A DNA stretch of 64,000 nt from Bacteroidota bacterium (GCA_005882315.1 VBAR01000002.1:1-64000); one strand, 5' to 3'; counted from the stretch's first letter, positions 52,076-62,361 are shown. Numbers and translations: made by a program. The notes: generated by a model not told the origin, from the letters alone.

Positions 52076-53194
52076 CTAAAAACCGGCATAGCGGCTTTGG
52101 AGATAGGAGAGAATTTTTTCCTTCAACTGTTTTAGGAGTATTGATGCGATTTCATTATCAGTGGGAGGGTTTTTTACTGGATTTCTAAGTTGTGATCGGT
52201 CATTGGCAGTTAAAGCCCGCCGGTCGCCGGTATAAGTATTTATTTCACTATTCCATTCGTAAGTAGCGGCGAATTCCTGTTTGTCAATTACATTTTGATT
52301 TCTGCCGATAATTTCCATTTTAAGAGTGCCTGTCGAATTAGATAGCGTACGGGTGGTGGTAATGGTGGCAGATGCAGGTGTTGTGCCGGTACCACTGGTC
52401 GTACTTCTTCTTCCACCGGACGTATAGGGCTGATTATTTACTGCATCCCGGCTATTATTGTCTTTGGTGATGATGCCAATATCAAATTGTGTAAGTTCAA
52501 GTTTTATTGATTCATCCGGATCAGGGCTTTCACTTCCAATACTAATAAAAACTGGAGTGTTTTGATTCTGCATGTTTTGAAGTATTGCCTTGTAAAACTC
52601 ACGTATATCAGTATTATAATGGCTATGCTTTGCATCCGTAACAGGTTCATGAATGATGATGTTGATCAAAGCACACTGTAGACTTTCTTTTAACTTATCA
52701 GTGAGATAGGGCACGCCCGGTCGGAGTTCCTGTAGTTTAAGCAGGTTGTAATAGGATTTCCTGCATGAAGCTTTATCTCCATTGTTTAAAAGATTTTCTG
52801 ATTCAGATATCAATGTTTTTGCAAGATTTTCTTTAGCTGTATTTAATTCCTCCGAATAATCAACCGGTTTGACTGTTATTGCAAGCCCCGGTATAGATTG
52901 AATACTTATGTATAGTTGCTGAAGGGCTTTGTATTCCTCATAAATAATTTCATTTTTATTAGTCAATGTTGCAGGGGGCACCTCATTTAGTCGTACGAGG
53001 TGTGATTGTTGTAAGCTTTTGTATTGCTTTGAAACAGATGAAATGGTTTTTTCATCTCTCGGATTTTTCTGCAGCTTATTTATTTGTTTTTCAAAACTAT
53101 TGTCCTCGGGTTGTTGAATATTTTTTTGAGAACTGCATTGCAAAAATATAATGCAGATAACGGGGGTCAATATCCGGGTAATGTAACTAAGCAT
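52076..53194 (-). CDS. Lipoprotein, uncharacterised, copy 2
   Basis: 372 residues from the Met at 53192-53194, which gives a signal ending in a lipobox, IIFLQC; a Met ten codons upstream is also possible. Paralogue of the neighbouring gene: the C-terminus WNSEINTYTGDRRALTANDR and NPPTDNEI parallel the corresponding region there. The middle is more divergent and Ser/Thr-rich. No known domain. The two genes lie in tandem on the same strand, 93 bp apart. Confidence 0.75.
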   Translation of the reverse strand: MLSYITRILTPVICIIFLQCSSQKNIQQPEDNSFEKQINKLQKNPRDEKTISSVSKQYKSLQQSHLVRLNEVPPATLTNKNEIIYEEYKALQQLYISIQSIPGLAITVKPVDYSEELNTAKENLAKTLISESENLLNNGDKASCRKSYYNLLKLQELRPGVPYLTDKLKESLQCALINIIIHEPVTDAKHSHYNTDIREFYKAILQNMQNQNTPVFISIGSESPDPDESIKLELTQFDIGIITKDNNSRDAVNNQPYTSGGRRSTTSGTGTTPASATITTTRTLSNSTGTLKMEIIGRNQNVIDKQEFAATYEWNSEINTYTGDRRALTANDRSQLRNPVKNPPTDNEIASILLKQLKEKILSYLQSRYAGF

Positions 53195-53249
53195 ACGATC
53201 AGCTTTTCTAATCTCTATTTTCATATCGTCCCTGTGATCAGGCGGGTTG

Positions 53250-54038
53250 CTAATATTTTAAAATATCCCTTATAAAACTATGATACTCCGGAAAATTGGG
53301 TAAATCATTATGATGCCCGCCCGGTATTCTTATCAGGGTTATTTTACGTGAGTTCTTCTTTTGTAACCTTTCGCTATGTTTAAGTGGAATCAACCAATCT
53401 TTTGTACCGTGAAGTATATAAGTGTGGCATTTTACTTTTTCTATCCACAAGTCGGTACGCAATTGAAACCGTAAAACGATCCGAACTGGAAGTATCGGTA
53501 AAAATCGCTCAACTACTTTTCTGAAACTGAAATAAGGTGCATCAAGAATTAAATATCTCGGATTATTATCCGACGCAAGTTTAGTTGCAAAACCACTGCC
53601 CATGCTACGACCATAAACAATCAAATGGTCTTCTGCATATTTTTTTCTGAGTTCATCATATACAAACTGCATATCATTCAGCATTTCCCTTTCACTACGC
53701 TTGCCAGTGCTTTTGCCAAAACCACGATAGTCAACGAGTACCACATCGTAATTATAACGGTAAAAATCACGGGCATATTTGGCCCAACCTTTTATACTTC
53801 TTGTATTGCCATGAAAATAAAGAATGAGTCCGCTGGGTTTTTCCCGGGAGAAATGAAGTCCGTTTATCCGGACACCCGGTTCAATATCAAAAAAATATTC
53901 TTCAAAGGGGATATCATATTTGAATTCAAAATCCTGTTTGAGTTTTTCAGGTTTGAAAATAAACTTCTCCTGCAGGAAATAGGCAAGCACAGAAAGCAAT
54001 ACAATGCTGCCGGCAATATAGTAGATGAAAGTTGGCAA
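53250..54038 (-). CDS. Membrane-anchored alpha/beta hydrolase
   Basis: 262 residues. One N-terminal hydrophobic helix (FIYYIAGSIVLLSVLAYFL), then a serine hydrolase fold of the BEM46/ABHD13-like type: YFHGNTRSIKGW, VDYRGFGKSTGK, nucleophile Ser145 in VYGRSMGSGF, Asp in HGTKDWLIPLKHS and His in PGGHHNDLPNF. It probably acts at the membrane on small esters or lipids. Stands alone between the lipoprotein pair and kup. Confidence 0.83.
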   Translation of the reverse strand: MPTFIYYIAGSIVLLSVLAYFLQEKFIFKPEKLKQDFEFKYDIPFEEYFFDIEPGVRINGLHFSREKPSGLILYFHGNTRSIKGWAKYARDFYRYNYDVVLVDYRGFGKSTGKRSEREMLNDMQFVYDELRKKYAEDHLIVYGRSMGSGFATKLASDNNPRYLILDAPYFSFRKVVERFLPILPVRIVLRFQLRTDLWIEKVKCHTYILHGTKDWLIPLKHSERLQKKNSRKITLIRIPGGHHNDLPNFPEYHSFIRDILKY

Positions 54039-54105
54039 TTAGAATTGAAGCTATCCCGATGAAGATACAAAACTCAAAATAATAACCCGTATAATGGACT
54101 ATTAT

Positions 54106-56082
54106 CTAATCTTCCACTCTTTTTAATTTCAGATTTGTAACCGGTGCCACGATCATGGGGAATTTTTCAACCGTAACATTTGAAACATCGAGACCAAAAC
54201 CTTTTTCTTCTGACAAACTGATCTCCTTCAACCAGAAATGGAATTTCATGATAACACGTTCCAAAAATGGCAGTTCATTATCCTGGCTCAGATATTTTTC
54301 CATTACTACAAACTGGAAGTCGCCGACCGTATGACTGCTGGCAAGACTTTCATAACGGCTTGTAATATTCACTTCTTTATTAGCCACAAGGTCTTCCACC
54401 ACTTTACGGAACATCAGGTTGATCTTTGGCTCTATTCTAAAACCAAGCCTGAAATCAATGCGGATGATATCATTTGGTATAATATGTTCAACTCTATATT
54501 CAGATGTATAGGGATCATCAAGTGTATCGACATGCACTAGCCAATAAATGTCGGCACGTTTAGGTTTTTTGTTCAAAATAGAATAAATGATCTTATGCTC
54601 GATCTCTTTAGGATTATTGGCGCTGGTAAGATAAACAAGGTGTGTTGAGTATTTAGGAACCGATCTGTCATTACTTAACTCCTGGATCTTTGGTATGTAA
54701 TGTTCAAGCCTCACAAACTCCACATAGCGGTTCTTGATCTTTCTTGCACGGAACCAGACATACATTACACCAAACATTATAAACCCAATGATCAAAGTAA
54801 TATAACCGCCATGCATGAATTTTACCATCAATGCAATGAGGTAACCGATCTCTAATACAATATATACGGTAAGAAATAAATAGATCCAGATAGATTTGAC
54901 ACGCTGCAAAACAAGATAATTGGCAAACAGTAAAGTCGTCATCAGCATGGTAACGATAATGGCGAGACCATAGGCTGCTTCCATATTGGATGATTCGCGG
55001 AAATAAAGTACTACACCGGCACATCCGAGAAACATAATTATGTTAATGGCTGGAACAAATAATTGTCCTTTTGCTTCAGATGGATATTTAATTCTGAGTT
55101 TGGGCCAGAGGTTTAACCGCATTGCTTCACTAATTAAAGTAAATGCACCGGAAACCATAGCCTGGCTGGCGATAATAGCTGCGGATGTGGCGATGATGAC
55201 ACCGGGTATGATAAACCATTGCGGCATCAGATCATAAAATGCATTGATGCCGTTTTTTGCTTTAAAATCATCTGTGATTATATCCCCGGCATGTTCTTTC
55301 AGGAGATAAGCGCCTTGCCCGAAATAATTTAACAGCAAACATGTTTTTACATAGACCCACGACGTACGGATATTCTGCTTTCCGCAATGTCCAAGGTCAC
55401 TATAAAGCGCCTCGGCGCCTGTTGTACAAAGAAATACTGCACCGAGTAACCAATAACCCTGCGGGTAATTTCTTAAAAAATTGATCGCATAATACGGACT
55501 AAGGGCTTTAAATATTGCTAAATCGTCAAACACATGTACCAGTCCCAATACCATCAGCATAGTAAACCAGACAAGCATCACCGGTCCAAACATTTTACCA
55601 ATGGATGCAGTACCAAATTGCTGCATGAAGAAAAAGAAAACAAGGATTGTGATTACAATTACAACCACTGAATTACTACCCTGGTGAATATTCAGAGCCG
55701 GTAGTTCTTTTAATCCTTCCACCGCAGAAGTAATTGAAATGGGTGGTGTAATAATACCATCGGCAAGCAGGGCAGCGCCGCCGATCATAGCTGGTAGTAC
55801 GAGCCATTTTTTTCTTCGCCTCACCAGTGCGTACAAAGCGAATGTTCCGCCTTCACCGCGGTTATCTGCACGCAATACGAGGAAAACATATTTAATAGTG
55901 GTTTGTAATGTAAGTGTCCAAATGATACAGGAAAGGGTACCAAGAATTAATTCTTCACTTACCATTTTATCGTCAATAATGGCATTAAACACATAGAGCG
56001 GGGAAGTACCGATATCTCCATAAATAATTCCAAGTGCAATCAGTAGGCCGGCTAGTGTAGCTTTATTATTCGGGTGTTTCAC
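54106..56082 (-). CDS. kup: Kup potassium transporter
   Basis: 658 residues, standard for the Kup/HAK family. About 12 membrane segments in the first 430 residues and a cytoplasmic C-terminal domain. GIIYGDIGTSPLYVFNAI near residue 20, ADNRGEGGTFALYALVRR and GQGAYLLKEH are the family signatures. Proton-driven K+ uptake. A 236-bp gap separates it from the divergent exported-protein gene; I see AT-rich sequence with no certain promoter. Confidence 0.93.
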   Translation of the reverse strand: MKHPNNKATLAGLLIALGIIYGDIGTSPLYVFNAIIDDKMVSEELILGTLSCIIWTLTLQTTIKYVFLVLRADNRGEGGTFALYALVRRRKKWLVLPAMIGGAALLADGIITPPISITSAVEGLKELPALNIHQGSNSVVVIVITILVFFFFMQQFGTASIGKMFGPVMLVWFTMLMVLGLVHVFDDLAIFKALSPYYAINFLRNYPQGYWLLGAVFLCTTGAEALYSDLGHCGKQNIRTSWVYVKTCLLLNYFGQGAYLLKEHAGDIITDDFKAKNGINAFYDLMPQWFIIPGVIIATSAAIIASQAMVSGAFTLISEAMRLNLWPKLRIKYPSEAKGQLFVPAINIIMFLGCAGVVLYFRESSNMEAAYGLAIIVTMLMTTLLFANYLVLQRVKSIWIYLFLTVYIVLEIGYLIALMVKFMHGGYITLIIGFIMFGVMYVWFRARKIKNRYVEFVRLEHYIPKIQELSNDRSVPKYSTHLVYLTSANNPKEIEHKIIYSILNKKPKRADIYWLVHVDTLDDPYTSEYRVEHIIPNDIIRIDFRLGFRIEPKINLMFRKVVEDLVANKEVNITSRYESLASSHTVGDFQFVVMEKYLSQDNELPFLERVIMKFHFWLKEISLSEEKGFGLDVSNVTVEKFPMIVAPVTNLKLKRVED

Positions 56083-56327
56083 TTTGTGAGCTTGTATTTT
56101 CCAGGAAGTTCCGGGCCGGGGGTTGACCGGTACAGATTTTCTCAGGTAACAATCTTACAAAGTTATATGGAAAAAAAATTGGGAAAGGTTGTTTTTCAAT
56201 TCTTTTTTTGTGTGTAATAAAAATGAAGACAGCATCTCTCTTGTACAATTGTCTTTTATTTGACATACGGCAATAAATTTTTGAAACAGTTTTGGCCCGT
56301 ATATTGTAATTTTAGAAAGTGAAAAAA

Positions 56328-57878
56328 ATGAAAACTATGTCCTTGATGAAAACGATTGCTCCATTTATTTTTTTTCTGTTCTGTGCCCTTTGTGGATACT
56401 CACAACGGATCATTTATTCCGCCCCGGGAAAAGATGATACCCGCCGGATGAATTTTGAAATTGCAGGTAAGGTAGGCGGTAATTTTTTGATCTATAAAAA
56501 TATCCGGAACAGCAACAGCATCTCCATTTATGATAACGACATGAATGAAATAGCCAACGTTGAACAGGATTACCTCCCGGAAAATGACAAGTTGATCAAT
56601 GTGGATCTATTCCCATACCCTGATTTCTGTTATGTGCTTTACCAGTACCAGAAAAAAAATATTGTTTATTGTATGGCGGTAAAAGTAGATGGCATGGGAA
56701 AAAAAATTTCCGAACTGATCCAACTGGATACAACACACATCAATTTTACCGTCGATAATAAAATATATACTGCTATTGTAAGCGAGGATAAAACCAAGAT
56801 CGCTATTTTTAAGATCAACTCAAGAAACAGGAAGCTTTACACCATCACTACTTTACTTTTTAATCTTCAGCTTGGATTGCAACGGAAAGACAGGATGACG
56901 CTGAAAATGGAAGAGCGGAATGATCATCTTGGCGAGTTTTACGTAGATAATGATGGTGACGTGGTATTTACCAAAATACACAGGGAGTATAGTGACAATA
57001 TAAGCGAGGCAAGTTTTATCGTTAAATACAGCGATGTTGACAGTTTAACTAATTATACCATCCCTGTTGATAAGATCCTCCTGGATGATATACAGGTAAA
57101 GGTGGATAATTATAGTAAGCGCTACCTGTTTACTTCATTTTTTTATACACAGAAACGATCAAATATTGACGGACTTTGTTTCGTGGTGTGGGATAAATCT
57201 TCCCGGGAGAAGGTAATGTTTAATAAAATTGAATTTAGCGAAGAGTTAAGACGGGAGGCTAATAAAAACAGTAACTGGCGGGCGGCATTCAATGATTATT
57301 TTGTAAGGAATACTGTGATCAGAAAGGACGGTGGTTTTATTATTGGAACGGAATGCTACTACACCACCAGCAGGTATAATTCCTGGAACAGGTATGATTA
57401 TCTCTACCGTTCGCCCTGGAACACTTCCCAGGTTGATTATTATTCTATCAATTCACCTTATAATGGTAATTATTGGTCACGTTCAGCTTGGAATAGTAGT
57501 AATACCCAGTCTGAGCGTTACCAGGCAGAAAATATTGTTATTTTCTCATTTGACAAAACTGGTAACCTTGAATGGAATAATGTCATCACCAAAGAGCAGT
57601 TCAATGATGAATCCGATCATCTTGTTTCCTACCAGATGCTAAATACCGGAGGTCAACTCCACTTTATTTTCAATGTGCAGGAGAAAAGAGTACTTTTATT
57701 AAATGATTTCAGTGTTACCCGGGATGGGAGTGTAAGCCGTAACCCTACCTTGAAAAACCTTGACAAGGGTTATGAGTTTATGGCAAGATATGGTAAACAG
57801 GTAAGTACGAAACAGGTTATCATACCCTGTTATGCCAGGAATAATTTTATTTGCTTTGCGAAAATTGAATTCAATTAG
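56328..57878 (+). CDS. Exported uncharacterised protein
   Basis: 516 residues from the ATG at 56328 (a GTG at 56319 is in frame); a signal peptide ends at about GYSQ. The body is rich in beta-propeller-like strand patterns and ends with KQVSTKQVIIPCYARNNFI. Long, aromatic-rich loop with many Tyr/Asn/Ser (residues about 350-390, YTTSRYNSWNRYDYLYRS). No recognised family. It is 75 bp upstream of the DUF6427 gene and may be co-transcribed with it. Confidence 0.7.
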   Translation: MKTMSLMKTIAPFIFFLFCALCGYSQRIIYSAPGKDDTRRMNFEIAGKVGGNFLIYKNIRNSNSISIYDNDMNEIANVEQDYLPENDKLINVDLFPYPDFCYVLYQYQKKNIVYCMAVKVDGMGKKISELIQLDTTHINFTVDNKIYTAIVSEDKTKIAIFKINSRNRKLYTITTLLFNLQLGLQRKDRMTLKMEERNDHLGEFYVDNDGDVVFTKIHREYSDNISEASFIVKYSDVDSLTNYTIPVDKILLDDIQVKVDNYSKRYLFTSFFYTQKRSNIDGLCFVVWDKSSREKVMFNKIEFSEELRREANKNSNWRAAFNDYFVRNTVIRKDGGFIIGTECYYTTSRYNSWNRYDYLYRSPWNTSQVDYYSINSPYNGNYWSRSAWNSSNTQSERYQAENIVIFSFDKTGNLEWNNVITKEQFNDESDHLVSYQMLNTGGQLHFIFNVQEKRVLLLNDFSVTRDGSVSRNPTLKNLDKGYEFMARYGKQVSTKQVIIPCYARNNFICFAKIEFN

Positions 57879-57953
57879 TGAGTAGTGTACCGGTGAAAAC
57901 CGGATGTGAGGTTTTCTGAGTATTAATAACACTCACCTTTTAATCCTTTATCT

Positions 57954-58946
57954 GTGATAGGAATATTCAAACAAAAAAATCCGGTTAATTTTTTTCTACT
58001 GCTTCTTTTCGGGATACTCATCAAACTTCCTGTTTTTACAACCTACTACACACCTGTTGTAAATGAGTATGACGGTTTTTTGTATAAAATACTTGTCAAT
58101 TTTTTAAATCCATACAACCAGCATTTTCATGCATTATACCCATTACTAAGTGTTATTATATTGTTTGTGCAAGCCATCATGCTGAATAGTTTTATGAATA
58201 GCCAGCGGATGCTCAATCGCCAGAATTATTTGCCCGGCCTCAGTTACCTTGTCATTACATCGTTGTTTCCTGAATGGAACCAGTTTTCCGATCCGATGCT
58301 CATTAATACTTTCTTACTGCTCATTTTAATCATACTTTTCAAAACGTATAATCAGTCTGAGGCAAAAGGCCCTGTATTTAATTGTGGTGTTATTTTAGGC
58401 GTTGCCACCTTCTTTTTCTTCCCTGTCATTGTGTTTGTGCTTTGGGTTTTTCTTGCCATGATGGTCATTCGGCCTTTTCGATTAAATGAATGGTTACTTT
58501 TTTTAGTTGGACTTACAACACCGGTCTATTTTTATGGGGGCTGGCTTTATTTAACTGACAGATGGGATCCTTCTGCATTGATCCCACAACTTAGTTTCGG
58601 ATTTCCACAACTTCAACAAAACCTCTTTCTTGCCGGCGGCCTTAGCTTGTTAGTGATCCCTTTTCTTACCGGAGCCTGGTATGTGCAGGACAACCTGCGC
58701 AAGATGCTGATCAATATCCGGAAGGCGTGGAGCTTATTTTTACTATATATGCTGGGAGCGGTTTTAGTACCTTTTTTACAGCCCGGGATAAATCTCGAAA
58801 ACTGGGTGCTTATTGTTGTTCCATTTGCTGCATTTCATGCCAGCTCATATATGTACACAGCATGGCGCATCGTTCCTTTACTATTTTTCTGGTTATCTGT
58901 TGCTTTTATTCTTTATTACCAGTATTATGAACATGGGTGGAATTGA
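57954..58946 (+). CDS. DUF6427 membrane protein
   Basis: 330 residues from a GTG at 57954. The N-terminus MIGIFKQKNPVNFFLLLLFG and the following LIKLPVF are typical of the Bacteroidota DUF6427 family. About 9-10 hydrophobic segments; conserved FPEWNQFSDPMLINTFLL. Function unknown. It precedes purQ by 99 bp on the same strand. Confidence 0.8.
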   Translation: MIGIFKQKNPVNFFLLLLFGILIKLPVFTTYYTPVVNEYDGFLYKILVNFLNPYNQHFHALYPLLSVIILFVQAIMLNSFMNSQRMLNRQNYLPGLSYLVITSLFPEWNQFSDPMLINTFLLLILIILFKTYNQSEAKGPVFNCGVILGVATFFFFPVIVFVLWVFLAMMVIRPFRLNEWLLFLVGLTTPVYFYGGWLYLTDRWDPSALIPQLSFGFPQLQQNLFLAGGLSLLVIPFLTGAWYVQDNLRKMLINIRKAWSLFLLYMLGAVLVPFLQPGINLENWVLIVVPFAAFHASSYMYTAWRIVPLLFFWLSVAFILYYQYYEHGWN

Positions 58947-59012
58947 TTAAATGACCATATGAAAAGTGGATAATAACTGGCAACTGTCCCTCCTTCACTT
59001 TATCGATATCCT

Positions 59013-59020
59013 TATCTTTG
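59013..59020 (+). promoter_or_regulatory. Possible -7 element of purQ (TATCTTTG)
   Basis: Matches TAnnTTTG and lies 26 bases before the purQ start. No clear -33 TTTG was found at the right spacing, so this is weak. Confidence 0.25.
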
Positions 59021-59045
59021 TTCTTCTTTTTAAAAAATCATCTCA

Positions 59046-59723
59046 ATGAAATTTGGAGTTGTAGTTTTTCCCGGATCTAACTGTGACAGGGATATGTATG
59101 ATGCGTTGAAATATGATCTCGGGCAGGATGTAAGTATGCTTTGGCATAAAGATAAAGACCTTAGTAAATTCAATACAGAAGATTGCATCATTTTGCCCGG
59201 TGGCTTTTCTTATGGCGATTATCTACGTTGTGGCGCTATTGCCCGCTTTAGCCCTATGATGCAAAGTGTTATTGAATTTGCAAATGCCGGCGGAAAAGTA
59301 TTTGGTGTGTGCAACGGTTTCCAGATCTTATGTGAAAGTCATTTATTGCCCGGAGGTTTATTGCGAAACGGGCATCAGCAGTTTGCTTGCAAAAATGTTT
59401 TGCTTACCAATAATAATAGCGATCGTATTTATAAAATTCCTATTGCCCATGGCGAAGGAAGATATTATGCAGATGAAAAAACATTAGACGGACTTGTAGC
59501 AAACGACCAGGTGATATTTTATTACTGTAATGAAAAAGGAAGGATCACTGATGCGTCTAATCCGAATGGCTCAACCAGGAATATTGCTGGTATATGCAAT
59601 GCTAATCGTAATGTGTTTGGTATGATGCCACATCCTGAAAGGGCAACCTCTGCTGCTCTTGGCAACACAGATGGCCATGAGATCATACGGACCCTGCTTA
59701 TGGCAGAAGAATTGGTCAGCTAA
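59046..59723 (+). CDS. purQ: Phosphoribosylformylglycinamidine synthase, glutaminase subunit
   Basis: 225 residues, normal for PurQ. Provides ammonia from glutamine to PurL in the fourth step of purine synthesis. Class I amidotransferase triad: Cys89 in FGVCNGFQILCE, His196 and Glu198 in MMPHPERA. VVFPGSNCDRDMYDAL and GGFSYGDYLRCGAIAR are PurQ-specific. The small-subunit form implies separate PurL and PurS, which are not in the window. Confidence 0.95.
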   Translation: MKFGVVVFPGSNCDRDMYDALKYDLGQDVSMLWHKDKDLSKFNTEDCIILPGGFSYGDYLRCGAIARFSPMMQSVIEFANAGGKVFGVCNGFQILCESHLLPGGLLRNGHQQFACKNVLLTNNNSDRIYKIPIAHGEGRYYADEKTLDGLVANDQVIFYYCNEKGRITDASNPNGSTRNIAGICNANRNVFGMMPHPERATSAALGNTDGHEIIRTLLMAEELVS

Positions 59724-59868
59724 TACAGCCTGTTCGTAAAATTCCTCTTCCCGTTTGTCCGTTTTGTTACAATATTGCAGTTCAAATAGGGTTACTTTGG
59801 TAATGCAAAATTTTAACAGACAGTCAAGAAAAAAATAATGATTTTTGTATGATAGAAATAAATAAAAT

Positions 59869-60318
59869 ATGAAGAAACTCTTTTTTTCTATTGCTACACT
59901 TTTTATAGGAGCATTTGTATATGCACAAAACCCCATAAGCTGGACGTTTTCAGCAAAGAAGGTTGATGATAAAACTTTTGAAGTGCATATGACTGCTACG
60001 ATACAGAAAAGCTGGCACTTGTATTCACAAACTCAGCCCGAAGATGCAGTTGCAAACCCTACCTCTTTTACAATTACTGCCAACCCGTTACTAAAACTCG
60101 ATGGAAAGATCAAAGAAGTAGGTAAAATGGAAAAATTCGTTGACAAAGAATTGGGTCTTTCTGCCAACCAATACTCCGACAAAGTCGATTTTGTACAAGT
60201 GGTAAAGTTGAAGGGAAGTGTAAATACTAACCTGAGCGGAAGTGTAGAGTTCCAAACCTGCGATGACAAAAAATGCCTGCCCCCGAAAACTATTAATTTT
60301 AATGTTGCGCTGAAATAA
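59869..60318 (+). CDS. Stand-alone DsbD N-terminal domain protein
   Basis: 149 residues with a signal peptide (LFFSIATLFIGAFVYA). The mature part is the DsbD alpha-domain-like fold (VHMTATIQKSWHLYSQTQP, VDFVQVVKLKGSV and a Cys pair in FQTCDDKKCLPP). In full-length DsbD this domain passes electrons to periplasmic partners. It precedes and likely cooperates with the full dsbD gene, from which it is separated by a terminator (60347-60375) allowing partial read-through. Confidence 0.85.
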   Translation: MKKLFFSIATLFIGAFVYAQNPISWTFSAKKVDDKTFEVHMTATIQKSWHLYSQTQPEDAVANPTSFTITANPLLKLDGKIKEVGKMEKFVDKELGLSANQYSDKVDFVQVVKLKGSVNTNLSGSVEFQTCDDKKCLPPKTINFNVALK

Positions 60319-60346
60319 ACAGAACTGTTTTTATATAACCTATATA

Positions 60347-60375
60347 AAACGGGTTCTTGTTATGAGAACCCGTTT
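60347..60375 (+). terminator. Rho-independent terminator between DsbD genes
   Basis: Stem AAACGGGTTCT / AGAACCCGTTT with a TGTTATG-like loop, then a T-rich tract (TTTGTTTTTT). The dsbD start follows after 19 bases, so read-through or an internal promoter is needed. Confidence 0.8.
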
Positions 60376-60393
60376 GTTTTTTAATAAGTTGCT

Positions 60394-62361
60394 ATGTCGA
60401 AAAAAATACTTACCGGATTTTTCCTACTGATTGCTTCACTCGTTAATACTAAATTAATAGCGCAGGATACAGTTTCAAAGTATCAATGGAATGTTTCTTC
60501 CAAAAAAATTGCAGATAAAAAATATGAACTGATATTTTCTACACAGGGCCACGCAGGCTGGCAGTTATATGCACCTAACCAGGAGCCGGGCGGTGTAAAA
60601 GCAGTTGAGATGATCATTAAAGATTCATCAATCACAATCGAAAAAGAATTTGCTGAATCTGGCGTTTCAAAAACTTTCAATAGTCCATTTTTTGAGAACG
60701 CATCGGTAAAAGTATATGAAGGACCAACAGAATGGAAAGCAAGCATTGCGTTCAAAGATGTGGTACCGGCAGAGTTACAGGGTACTTTAACTTATTACTT
60801 CGGAAATGGTACGACTTTTTTAGGCGATCTGCCGTTGAATTTTTCAGTTGCATTAGAAGGCGGTATATCTACTGCTTCGGTTATTAAAGTTGCTTCAATC
60901 GATATTTATGATCCTGTAAAGAAATGCGGTGATGACGGAACAAAAAATAAAAGCATACTCAGCATATTTCTGTTAGGCATTTTGGGTGGGTTGATCGCAT
61001 TATTGACCCCCTGTGTATTTCCAATGGTTCCGGTTACAGTTACATTCTTTACAAAGAAATCAGTTGATAAAAAACAAGGAGTTGCAAATGCCATCATGTA
61101 TGGCAGTTTTATTTTTCTTATTTATGTTTTAATAACTGTTCCCTTTCATGTAGCCAGCAGCTCGATCAATAAAGAGATTTTTAATAATATTTCTACCAAT
61201 GTTGGGTTGAATATTTTCTTCTTTGCAATATTTGTATTTTTTGCCCTTTCATTTTTTGGACTGTTTGAAATAGGGCTACCGTCGGGATTGGCCAATAAAG
61301 TCGATTCTAAATCCGGTCTTGGAAATATCGGTGGTATCTTTTTTATGGCGTCGACACTCGCCATCGTTTCATTTTCATGTACGGGTCCTATTCTCGGCAC
61401 ATTATTAGTTGGCGTGGCTGACCAGGGAGCATGGCCACTTACTGCAGGGGCCGCCGGTTTTGGATTAGCCTTGGGTTTACCGTTTGCTTTGTTTGCTATG
61501 TTCCCTACCTGGCTGCAATCATTGCCAAAATCCGGAGGTTGGATGACGGATGTAAAAGTGGTATTAGGTTTTGTGGAGCTGGCACTCGCAGTAAAATTTC
61601 TATCTAATGCTGATTTGGTTAAACAATGGGGATTGCTAAAACGTGAAATCTTTATTGGCTTGTGGATATTGATTGGATTGTTAACTGTTTTATATCTCGT
61701 TGGATTATTAAAGTTTTCCCACAGCTCCCCTGTAAAAAAATATTCTTTTACCCGGATTGCTTTTATCGTACTGTTCGCTTCTTTTACGATCTATCTTATA
61801 CCCGGACTTACAAATACAAAGTATGCTGATCTGAAATTGATCAGTGGTTTCCCGCCTCCGCGTACTACTTATAGCCTTTATAGTTCAGCAACCAAGCATA
61901 AGGAAATATTTGAGCCTATGCAGAATGACTACAAAGAAGCATTGGCTTTGGCAAAAAAAGAAAACAAACCAGTGCTGATTGATTTTACAGGATGGGCATG
62001 CGTTAACTGTCGCAGGATGGAGGAAAAAGTATGGCCCAATAAAATTGTTGACAGCCTGATGCGGAATGAATTTGTCGTCGTTTCATTATATGTTGATGAA
62101 AGAAGAAAGCTACCACTTACAGAAAGGACAACAGTTAAACTTTCTGATGGAAGTGAGAAATCAATTATTACGGTAGGGGATAAATGGGCAACTTTTCAAA
62201 TTGAAAACTTTGGCGCTACTTCACAACCTCAATATGCCATCATCACTGCCGATCAAAAAGCATTGACAAAAACAAAGTACTATACACCCGATGCGGATGA
62301 GTTTATCGAATGGCTGAAATGCGGACTCGATGCACATAAAGAAGTAAGCGAAAAAAAATAA
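60394..62361 (+). CDS. dsbD: Thiol:disulphide interchange protein DsbD
   Basis: 655 residues. Signal peptide, an N-terminal alpha domain (about 25-165; QGHAGWQLYAPNQEPGG), a membrane domain of eight helices (about 190-470) with the conserved cysteines in LLTPCVFPMVPVT and FSCTGPILGT, and a C-terminal thioredoxin-like domain with Cys536 and Cys539 (GWACVNCRRME). It moves electrons from cytosolic thioredoxin to the periplasm. The N-terminal domain lacks an obvious Cys pair such as the CDDKKC of the upstream gene, so the small upstream protein may supply that relay step. Confidence 0.9.
   Translation: MSKKILTGFFLLIASLVNTKLIAQDTVSKYQWNVSSKKIADKKYELIFSTQGHAGWQLYAPNQEPGGVKAVEMIIKDSSITIEKEFAESGVSKTFNSPFFENASVKVYEGPTEWKASIAFKDVVPAELQGTLTYYFGNGTTFLGDLPLNFSVALEGGISTASVIKVASIDIYDPVKKCGDDGTKNKSILSIFLLGILGGLIALLTPCVFPMVPVTVTFFTKKSVDKKQGVANAIMYGSFIFLIYVLITVPFHVASSSINKEIFNNISTNVGLNIFFFAIFVFFALSFFGLFEIGLPSGLANKVDSKSGLGNIGGIFFMASTLAIVSFSCTGPILGTLLVGVADQGAWPLTAGAAGFGLALGLPFALFAMFPTWLQSLPKSGGWMTDVKVVLGFVELALAVKFLSNADLVKQWGLLKREIFIGLWILIGLLTVLYLVGLLKFSHSSPVKKYSFTRIAFIVLFASFTIYLIPGLTNTKYADLKLISGFPPPRTTYSLYSSATKHKEIFEPMQNDYKEALALAKKENKPVLIDFTGWACVNCRRMEEKVWPNKIVDSLMRNEFVVVSLYVDERRKLPLTERTTVKLSDGSEKSIITVGDKWATFQIENFGATSQPQYAIITADQKALTKTKYYTPDADEFIEWLKCGLDAHKEVSEKK

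Noticed and set aside
57889-57904. CCGGT-GAAA-ACCGG hairpin after the exported protein gene
   Set aside because: Short stem without a T tract; not a convincing terminator.
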